Source of the DNA: Prevotella sp.
Lineage (GTDB): Bacteria; Bacteroidota; Bacteroidia; Bacteroidales; Bacteroidaceae
DNA length: 64,000 nt
Direction of reading: 5' to 3'
Assembly: GCA_017934525.1 (NCBI GenBank)
Contig: JAGBJJ010000011.1
Coordinates: 46,449 to 110,448 of the forward strand
In this document: positions 44,091 through 50,555 of the stretch, piece by piece
Layout: every line of letters begins with the position of its first letter
How positions within the stretch are numbered: the first letter of the stretch is position 1
Position numbers and translations under genes: made by a program
The notes under the pieces: generated by a model
Databases searched by the model: none
The model's input: only the letters and a program-made list of their open reading frames with translations
What the model was told of the DNA's origin: nothing

Positions 44091-44846
44091 ATGAAAAAGT
44101 TTTTATTCCTCTCACTCATGCTGGCAGCTCACACGCTGCTGAATGCAGCCACTGCCGACACACTCACCGTGCGCATCAAGGGCATGAAGTGCGACGAGTG
44201 CGCCCACAAGGTAGGCAAGGCCCTGCGCCAGCTGCCAGGCATCGAGGGCATCACCTATAACCTGGAACGGCGCACAGCCACCATCGCCTACGATGCTGCG
44301 CTCACCTGCCCCGACTCGCTGCGTGCCCGGCTGAATGCCACTGGTCGCTTTGCCGCGTCAGACTACAACGCCAGCGACGTCATCCGTCGCGGCTTCGGCT
44401 TACGCATTGAGGACATGCACTGCCAAAACTGTTATAACCGCATATCCACGCGGTTACAGCAGATAGAGGGAATCGACAGCATGGCACCTCATCTGGACAA
44501 ACACTACATCTTCATACGCTACGATGCCAACCGTACCAGCAAGGCTACCATCAGGCAGGCCATCGGCCAGCTGGGTTTCACCCCCGTCAACTACTACAGC
44601 GGTCCGAAGGTTGACTATGCCTACTACCTCATCCCTGCTGAGCAGACCACTCAGGAGACCATAGATGAGGTACTCATACTCGACGGTGTGGAGGATGTAA
44701 ACGTCAGTCAGCGCAACCACTCGCTCGCTGTCACCTTCTTCACCGATGAGACCAATGCCGACAAGCTGCACGAGCAGATATTGCAGGCCGGCATTCGCGC
44801 TGAAGTGCCCAAGCCTCACGAGTGTAAAGAAGAACAACCGGAATAA
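44091..44846 (+). CDS. Periplasmic protein with tandem heavy-metal-associated (HMA) domains
   Basis: 251 residues with a signal peptide (1-20). Domain 1 (about 23-92) has GMKCDEC with Cys34 and Cys37; domain 2 (about 103-168) has DMHCQNC with Cys111 and Cys114; domain 3 (about 172-240) keeps the ferredoxin-like strand/helix pattern but has no CxxC. The C-terminus has His243 and Cys245 in PHECKEEQ. HMA domains bind Cu(I) or Zn(II) and hand it on. An exported multi-HMA chain as last gene of a TonB receptor operon suggests a periplasmic acceptor for an imported metal. It starts 12 bp after the previous gene. The long hairpin at 44900 ends the operon. Confidence 0.82.
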   Translation: MKKFLFLSLMLAAHTLLNAATADTLTVRIKGMKCDECAHKVGKALRQLPGIEGITYNLERRTATIAYDAALTCPDSLRARLNATGRFAASDYNASDVIRRGFGLRIEDMHCQNCYNRISTRLQQIEGIDSMAPHLDKHYIFIRYDANRTSKATIRQAIGQLGFTPVNYYSGPKVDYAYYLIPAEQTTQETIDEVLILDGVEDVNVSQRNHSLAVTFFTDETNADKLHEQILQAGIRAEVPKPHECKEEQPE

Positions 44847-44899
44847 AACTTATTGCCCGACACTGCCCGCTTATAAGCAAAAAAAGAGTGTCACAATAG

Positions 44900-44974
44900 A
44901 AAAACGGTTTTCACGCATTCGGCGGATAATCTTTCTTCTGATTATCCGCCGAATGCGTGAAAACCGTTTTTTTT
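44900..44974. terminator. Perfect 32-bp hairpin terminator between convergent operons
   Basis: 44900-44931 pairs without mismatch with 44940-44971 (loop TTTCTTCT), A-run on one side and T-run on the other, so it can stop both transcripts. A 32-bp perfect stem is much longer than usual for an intrinsic terminator. Confidence 0.8.
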
Positions 44975-45046
44975 AAAACATCCACTGAAGCGTTGAGGCA
45001 CATCGCCAAGAGCGTCGGGCCTCATCAGCAGGAGCGTTGGGGCACC

Positions 45047-45859
45047 TCAGAAAGTGCATGGCAGAGTCAACAGCTGATACATCAGCGTGCGCGCCATCCG
45101 CTCATGCCCCTTATCGTTGGGATGCAAGCGGTCGTCGGTCCCGCGGTTGAAGTATTGCACGTGCTCATCCATCAGCGGGAAGAGGCCCGACGTGGCCGAC
45201 CAGTCAATCACAGGCAGGGCCCACACATCAGCCGCCTCCTTCGAAGCCTCCACGTAGGCACCGAAATATTCGCCACAGCGATTGGCATACTCCTCGGTGG
45301 GCTGCCAGTTGGAGTCGTTGGCATAGAACCCAGCCCTATGAAGCGGAGTGAGAACAACGATCTGCTTTGTAGGATAGAGGCGCTTCAAGCAATCGAGCGC
45401 AATATTGATGCGACCGCGATAGGTGCTGCTGTCCATAGCTGGTGTACGACGCAAGCGTCTCACCAAGTGTTTCGGCTCATGGATACCAGCCATCACCTCT
45501 TCTTCATTTTCATTATACCACTCACCCAGCGGCACCCCAGCGTTGAAATCGTTGGTGCCGATGAATACGATGATGGCATCTACAGAGTCGCCATGCTCAG
45601 CCCAGCACTGACGCGCCTGACGCGGCACGTCGTCCCACTGCCGCCCGCTCACGCCATAGACGTAGGGCTCCATCTGCAGCCAGTCATTCAGAAATCCCCA
45701 GTACTTTTTCTTTGAAGCCTTCACCCGCGGGTCGGTGATAGAGTCGCCCAGATAAGCCACCCGCTTACCCTGCCACGGGTGCTCCACGAGCATCTGCGGC
45801 AGCGTCGGCAAAGCCATGAGCAGGCAAAGCAGCAGAGAGGCAGTCTTCTTGGTCGTCAT
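45047..45859 (-). CDS. Exported SGNH/GDSL hydrolase
   Basis: Probable secreted esterase or acetylesterase. The ATG at 45859 opens a signal peptide (TTKKTASLLLCLLMALPTLP); a longer frame from 46039 runs through the TerC gene and is rejected. 270 residues: block I VAYLGDSITDPR with Ser40, block III FIGTNDFNAG with GxND, and block V DDRLHPNDKGHERMA with Asp and His. It lies 19 bp after the TerC gene at the end of the RR-HK-TerC transcript; no clear functional link to them. Confidence 0.88.
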   Translation of the reverse strand: MTTKKTASLLLCLLMALPTLPQMLVEHPWQGKRVAYLGDSITDPRVKASKKKYWGFLNDWLQMEPYVYGVSGRQWDDVPRQARQCWAEHGDSVDAIIVFIGTNDFNAGVPLGEWYNENEEEVMAGIHEPKHLVRRLRRTPAMDSSTYRGRINIALDCLKRLYPTKQIVVLTPLHRAGFYANDSNWQPTEEYANRCGEYFGAYVEASKEAADVWALPVIDWSATSGLFPLMDEHVQYFNRGTDDRLHPNDKGHERMARTLMYQLLTLPCTF

Positions 45860-45878
45860 TTTCAAGTTTAATGAAACT

Positions 45879-46886
45879 TTATGAACCACGCTGCCGACGG
45901 CGCTGCACAAAGACCGAGAGCAAGATGCTGAGGAGCAGCACGCCGAAAATAACTGCCAGGCTGACAGACGTGGGCACCTCGACATGAGGCATGTTGACCT
46001 GCAGCCCAACCATGGCCCCCAAGGCATTGACATACTCATTCATGGCCAACAGCATTTTCAGACCGACAAAGATGAGAATAATGCCCAAGCCATACTTCAG
46101 GTAGCCAAAATATTTGGCAATGGCTGCCAGGGCGAAGTAGAGAGCCCGCAAGCCAAGGATGGCAAACACATTAGAGGTAAGCACGATGAATGGATCGCGC
46201 GACACACTGAACACAGCGGGTATGGAGTCGACGGCAAAAGCCACGTCGCTCGTCTCGATGACCACCAAGGCCACGAAGAGCGGTGTGGCCAGCCAGCGGC
46301 CTGCCTTCTCGTCTCTGACGAAGAACTTGTCGGCATGCATCTTGTCAGTGACGGGGAAGACCTTCTTAAACCATCGCACCACAATATTCTTCGAGGGATC
46401 CATCTGTGCATCGTCGTTGTGGGAGAACATCTTGCTGCCAGTGTAGAGCAAGAAGAGGCCAAAGAGCCCCAGCACCCACTCGAAGCGCTCCACCATAGCT
46501 GCGCCTGCAAAGATGAAGACACTGCGCAGCACCAGTGCGCCGAAGATGCCCCAAAAGAGCACCTCATGCTGATACTTGCGCTCAATGCCGAAGAAGGAGA
46601 AGAGCATCAGGAAGACAAAAAGGTTGTCCATCGACAGCGACTTCTCAATCAAGTAGCCGGCCAGAAACTCCATGGCTTTCTCATGGGCTCCCTCGCCGTC
46701 GAAGAGATAGATGCCGAAGCAAAACAGCAGCGATACACCAATCCACACCGCCGTCATGCGGAGCGCCTCACCCACGTCGACCTCATGTTCGCCCTTGCGG
46801 CTGAACATTTTCAGGTCGATTACCAGCATGATGACTACTATGATATAAAATAAGATCCAAGCCCAAAGGGGCATTCCCATTATCAT
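45879..46886 (-). CDS. TerC/Alx-family integral membrane protein
   Basis: A 335-residue inner-membrane protein with about nine TM segments. Conserved TerC features: the first-repeat segment YLIEKSLSMDNLFVFLMLFSFFGI and the second-repeat VVIETSDVAFAVDSIPAVFS, both with acidic residues in the membrane. The long charged cytoplasmic loop (about 155-200) is as in Alx. Members studied in other bacteria export manganese or assist metal loading of exported proteins. It lies 34 bp after the histidine kinase gene, so it may be controlled by that system. No yybP-ykoY-type leader is present because the gene is internal to the transcript. Confidence 0.9.
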   Translation of the reverse strand: MIMGMPLWAWILFYIIVVIMLVIDLKMFSRKGEHEVDVGEALRMTAVWIGVSLLFCFGIYLFDGEGAHEKAMEFLAGYLIEKSLSMDNLFVFLMLFSFFGIERKYQHEVLFWGIFGALVLRSVFIFAGAAMVERFEWVLGLFGLFLLYTGSKMFSHNDDAQMDPSKNIVVRWFKKVFPVTDKMHADKFFVRDEKAGRWLATPLFVALVVIETSDVAFAVDSIPAVFSVSRDPFIVLTSNVFAILGLRALYFALAAIAKYFGYLKYGLGIILIFVGLKMLLAMNEYVNALGAMVGLQVNMPHVEVPTSVSLAVIFGVLLLSILLSVFVQRRRQRGS

Positions 46887-46920
46887 TTGACTTTATATGT
46901 TATGGTTTGATTACCTGACA

Positions 46921-47844
46921 TTACTTTCTCAGTGTGAAGTCGAAGGCCAGTCCGCCGCCGTTGCTCAGTCTTGCCGTGATGCTGCCGCCATGCAGCACGA
47001 TGGCGTTCTTCACAATGGCCAGCCCCAGGCCCGTGCCGCCCATGGAGCGGCTACGCCCCTTGTCTACACGGTAGAAGCGCTCAAAGATACGCGGCAGATG
47101 CTCTGGCGCCACCCCAGCTCCGTTGTCGCTGAAGGTAAACTGCCACCTGTCATTCAGTTCGATGGCCGACAAAGTGATGGCAGCACCCTGCCCCGCATAG
47201 CTGATGCTATTGTCAATCAGATTGCGGAAGATGCTGTAGATGAGCGATGTGTTGCCTATGATGACAATGCCCTGAGGCAGCCCTTCGCCATGGAACGTCA
47301 TGCCACGCTGCTGCAGGGCCAGCTTTGTCTCCTCGACAATGTCACCCACCAGCCGCGACACGTCGACCTGCTCTCTCTCTATCATGCCGGAGGCAGAGTC
47401 CATGCGATTGAGCGTCGAGATGTCTTGCAGCAGTGCTGTCAGCCGCTGTGCCTGCGAGTGGCTGCGCCGTATAAACTGCCGCTGCGTCTCTGTCGGCAGC
47501 TGCGGGTTATCGTCAAGTGTCTCCATGTAGCCCAGTATTGACGCTACGGGAGTCTTCAGTTCATGGGCAATGTTCTGCGTCAGCTCGCGACGCATCAAAT
47601 TTTGCTTCTCAGCCTGCTCACGACTGATGCGCTGATCCATGTGGAGGGCATAGCGGTGGAGCAGGAATGCCAGCCCCACCATGACCACTACCGAAAACCA
47701 CAACAGATGCCAGTCGGCCATTTCGTTGAGAGGCTTTTCCGCCCGGCGGTCATAGTCGTCGAAGATGATGAAGATGGCCGCATACGCAGCAAATATCAGC
47801 ATCACCGACAGAAACATCTTACGCCCTTCGCTGAGTTTCTTCAT
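46921..47844 (-). CDS. PhoR-like sensor histidine kinase
   Basis: 307 residues; TM segments about 11-28 and 46-63 with a very short periplasmic loop, then the H-box QNIAHELKTPVASILGYMETL with His94, N-box IFRNLIDNSISYAG, G1 FSDNGAGV, F-box IFERFYRVDKGRS and G2 GGTGLGLAIVKN. No PAS or HAMP domain. Start ATG overlaps the stop of the response regulator by 4 bp (47841-47844), so the two are coupled. It follows a Na/phosphate cotransporter gene, which suggests phosphate starvation sensing; TerC follows after 34 bp. Confidence 0.92.
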   Translation of the reverse strand: MKKLSEGRKMFLSVMLIFAAYAAIFIIFDDYDRRAEKPLNEMADWHLLWFSVVVMVGLAFLLHRYALHMDQRISREQAEKQNLMRRELTQNIAHELKTPVASILGYMETLDDNPQLPTETQRQFIRRSHSQAQRLTALLQDISTLNRMDSASGMIEREQVDVSRLVGDIVEETKLALQQRGMTFHGEGLPQGIVIIGNTSLIYSIFRNLIDNSISYAGQGAAITLSAIELNDRWQFTFSDNGAGVAPEHLPRIFERFYRVDKGRSRSMGGTGLGLAIVKNAIVLHGGSITARLSNGGGLAFDFTLRK

Positions 47845-48515
47845 AAGTCAGTCCCTCCCTCAAAGCAATAGCCAAATCCCTGCCGAGTGACCAGATAGCG
47901 GTCGTAGGGTCGTATCTTCTTACGTATGCGGGTGATATTGACGTCGACCGTGCGGTCAGTCACCACGACGTCGCTGGGCCAGCAATGGTCTATCAGCTCC
48001 TGGCGTGAAAACACATGTCCGGGCTGGCTCATGAGCAGCTGAAGCACCAGAAACTCCGTCTTCGTGAAAGCCACACGTATGCCATCGACGCTCAGCGTCT
48101 TCGTGTCGGTCTGCATCGTCAGTCCCTCGCAGGCCACCACGCCGGCATGCCTCACAGAGGTTGTCCGGGCGAGCACAGCCTTCACCCTGGCCACCACCTG
48201 CTTCACCGAGAAAGGCTTTGCTATATAGTCGTCAGCCCCCAGCCGGAAGCCTTGCAGCACACAGTCTTCAGTACCCAGTGCGGTAAGGAAGATGATAGGC
48301 ACACGTCCCTGCAGGCGCTCAGCCACGTCGAACCCCGAGAGTCCGGGCATCATCACGTCGAGCAGCACCAGGTCATAGGCTGTCTCGCGAAGCTGCTGAA
48401 GCGCCTCCTCGCCAGAGTTTACTGCCACAGCATCGTAGCCTGCCACCGAGAGATTGAGCAGCAGTATGTCGCACAGGTCTTGCTCGTCGTCGACAATCAG
48501 TATTTTCTGTTTCAT
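47841..48515 (-). CDS. OmpR/PhoB-family response regulator
   Basis: 224 residues. Receiver domain (1-118): acidic pocket Asp9/Asp10, phosphoacceptor Asp53 in LVLLDVMMPG, Thr78 and Lys100. A winged-helix output domain follows (about 130-222: TKTEFLVLQLLMSQPGHVFSRQELIDHCWPSDVVVTDRTVDVNITRIRKKI, wing RLV/YLVTRQGFGYCF). Coupled to the kinase by ATGA overlap. A -7 element lies only 4 bases before the ATG, suggesting a leaderless message if used. Confidence 0.94.
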   Translation of the reverse strand: MKQKILIVDDEQDLCDILLLNLSVAGYDAVAVNSGEEALQQLRETAYDLVLLDVMMPGLSGFDVAERLQGRVPIIFLTALGTEDCVLQGFRLGADDYIAKPFSVKQVVARVKAVLARTTSVRHAGVVACEGLTMQTDTKTLSVDGIRVAFTKTEFLVLQLLMSQPGHVFSRQELIDHCWPSDVVVTDRTVDVNITRIRKKIRPYDRYLVTRQGFGYCFEGGTDL

Positions 48516-48518
48516 GCT

Positions 48519-48527
48519 GCAAATTTA
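48519..48527 (-). promoter_or_regulatory. -7 element abutting the response regulator start
   Basis: Reverse strand reads TAAATTTGC, three bases from the ATG (48513-48515). The normal start distance would place the 5' end at or next to the ATG. No TTTG at -33. Could be fortuitous. Confidence 0.4.
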
Positions 48528-48621
48528 CTAAAATCTTCTCTTACTCAGCCACACATTAGAACGAATTACGGGGATTTCACAGTTTTTTCATGCCTCAGCC
48601 GCGTCCACAGCCCGCCAGCTG

Positions 48622-50343
48622 TCAGCTGATGCCCAGTCGCGCCTCAACCACATTCACCACATAGTCGCCCAGCTTTTCACATTCGGCAACCAGGTCGATG
48701 AAGGTGGTGCCCAGCGCGTAGCTGTAGCGATGGTCGTTGACGCTGACTATGTTTTCAGCCTTCAGCCGGTTGCGCAGCTCGTTGATTTCGGTTTCCACCC
48801 GCATGGTGGGCTCAATGTCGCGATTAGCCTCTTCATCGAGCACGCGGCGCATCTGCACCAGTGCTTCACGGCAGAGCCCCATCATCTGCATCAGACTGGC
48901 GTGCTGCTCATCGGTGAAGGGTTCCTGCCCCGTCAGATGGCGGCTGATGGTGCGCCCCATGTTATAACAGGCGTCGCCTATTGATTCCAGCTCACTCACC
49001 TGGCGCATCATAGAGCGTATCTGGCCTTTCGTCTCATCGCTCAGGTGGCGGTCGCTCACCTGCTCCAGATAGTGGGCTATCTCATACTCCATGCGGTCGC
49101 TGATGCCCTCATACTTCTCTATGCGCGAGAAGCGCTTGACGGCCTCATCGGTGTCTTTCTCGTCAAGCAGGTCAGGCACCATGTTAAACATGCGCTGCAA
49201 GCGCTTGGCGAAATGGGCCACCTCCTTCTGTGCCTGCAGCACCGAGAGCTCCGGCGTGCGCATCAGTCCTGAGTCGATGTAGAGCAGACGCATCGTCTCA
49301 TCATCTTCTTTACCCGTCTTCGACTTGATGACGAAGCACACCACTTTCTCTATCTGCGGTATAAACCAAATGAGAATGAACGTGTTGGCCAGATTGAAAC
49401 ACGTGTGGAAGGCAGCCAGCACGAAGCTCAGCTTGGCAGCGTTGGCCATGAAGGCTGCATGGCTCACCGACTCTTTGGTCATGGTGACATCATAGCCCAC
49501 CATGCCGCACACACCGTCGATGAAAGGACGGAACACGGCCAGAATCCAGCAGACGCCGAACAGGTTGAAGAACATGTGGGCGAAGGCTGCACGCCGGGCC
49601 TGCGTGGAAGCCGTCATGGCAGCCAGATTGCTCGTCACGGTGGTGCCGATGTTCTCGCCCATGACCAGCGCTATGCCCTGATAGATGGGCAGCGCCCCAC
49701 TCGAGCAGAGTATCATGGTGATGGCCATCACGGCAGCGCTCGACTGCACGCACATGGTGAGCACGCCGCCAATGAGCAGAAAGAGAATGGTGGTGGTGAA
49801 ACTGGTCGGGTCGAACGACGAGAAGAAGCTGAGCACGGCCGGCTGGTCGCCCAGGTTCATCTCCACACCCGTCTGCCGCAGCGTGCCCAGACCGAGTATC
49901 ATGGTGGCCACGCCGAAGATAAACTCACCCACATTCTCGTGTTTCTTCTTATATATCAGAAAAAGGGCCGCCACGTAGGCCGGCCATACGAAGTCGGTGA
50001 TATTAAACGAGAAGCCGGCTGACATGATCCAAGCCGTGAGCGTAGTGCCGATGTTGGCGCCCATGATGACCGAGATGGCCTGCGCAAGCGTCAGCAGCCC
50101 GGCATTGACAAACGATACGGTCATCACCGTAGTAGCTGTCGACGACTGCACGGCAGCCGTCACGAAGACACCCGTCAACATGCCAGTAAAGCGATTGGTG
50201 GTCATAGCGCCCAGCACATGACGCAACTGCGGGCCGGCCATCTTCTGCAGCGTGTCGCTCATCAGCTTCATACCATACATCAGCAGAGCCAGCGAACCAA
50301 GCAGTTTGAAACCTACCAGCACGTAATCTTGTGTTATTTCCAT
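48622..50343 (-). CDS. Na+/phosphate cotransporter with C-terminal PhoU-like domain
   Basis: 573 residues, inner membrane. Two inverted Na_Pi_cotrans repeats carry the QSS motifs: AAVQSSTATTVMTVSF near residue 66 and CVQSSAAVMAITMIL near residue 200. Eight or so TM segments run to about 330. The C-terminal half (about 345-573) is helical and PhoU-like (MRQVSELESIGDACYNMGRTI; AECEKLGDYVVNVVEARLG). It imports phosphate; the PhoU-like part may regulate it. Upstream of a PhoB/PhoR-like pair on the same strand, about 106 bp away. Confidence 0.92.
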   Translation of the reverse strand: MEITQDYVLVGFKLLGSLALLMYGMKLMSDTLQKMAGPQLRHVLGAMTTNRFTGMLTGVFVTAAVQSSTATTVMTVSFVNAGLLTLAQAISVIMGANIGTTLTAWIMSAGFSFNITDFVWPAYVAALFLIYKKKHENVGEFIFGVATMILGLGTLRQTGVEMNLGDQPAVLSFFSSFDPTSFTTTILFLLIGGVLTMCVQSSAAVMAITMILCSSGALPIYQGIALVMGENIGTTVTSNLAAMTASTQARRAAFAHMFFNLFGVCWILAVFRPFIDGVCGMVGYDVTMTKESVSHAAFMANAAKLSFVLAAFHTCFNLANTFILIWFIPQIEKVVCFVIKSKTGKEDDETMRLLYIDSGLMRTPELSVLQAQKEVAHFAKRLQRMFNMVPDLLDEKDTDEAVKRFSRIEKYEGISDRMEYEIAHYLEQVSDRHLSDETKGQIRSMMRQVSELESIGDACYNMGRTISRHLTGQEPFTDEQHASLMQMMGLCREALVQMRRVLDEEANRDIEPTMRVETEINELRNRLKAENIVSVNDHRYSYALGTTFIDLVAECEKLGDYVVNVVEARLGIS

Positions 50344-50366
50344 AAATATGCTTTAAGAAAGTTGAT

Positions 50367-50375
50367 GCAAAGTTA
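50367..50375 (-). promoter_or_regulatory. -7 element for the Na/phosphate cotransporter
   Basis: Reverse strand reads TAACTTTGC, about 24 bp from the ATG. No strong -33 element. Confidence 0.55.
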
Positions 50376-50473
50376 CTGCCTTTTCTTCAGCTGGCGGCAT
50401 AAATAATGTTACGTTTCTGTTACATTTAGTTGCCGCTGCCTGCATTACGCTGCAGAATATTGGCCTAAAAAGA

Positions 50474-50516
50474 AAGAATAACGGCCGGAATCGCTTCAAT
50501 TCCGGCCGTTATTCTT
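50474..50516 (-). terminator. 18-bp perfect hairpin with ATTCCGGCC core after the M6 protease gene
   Basis: 50474-50491 pairs perfectly with 50499-50516 (loop CGCTTCA); on the reverse strand a T-rich stretch follows. Its arms carry ATTCCGGCCGTTATT, sharing ATTCCGGCC with 13691 and 29322 and the GGCCGTTATT part with 29285-29294. Confidence 0.75.
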
Positions 50517-50555
50517 GGTCGATGCAACGACTGAGCCCGGCCGCGGCATGCCACT

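Noticed and set aside
44900-44971. Insertion-sequence terminal repeats or a mobile miniature element
   Set aside because: The arms are 8 bp apart with no gene between and no target duplication was recognised; position between convergent genes fits a terminator better.
45860-46039. Longer N-terminus for the SGNH hydrolase
   Set aside because: It would overlap the TerC coding region and lacks a signal peptide; the ATG at 45859 gives one.
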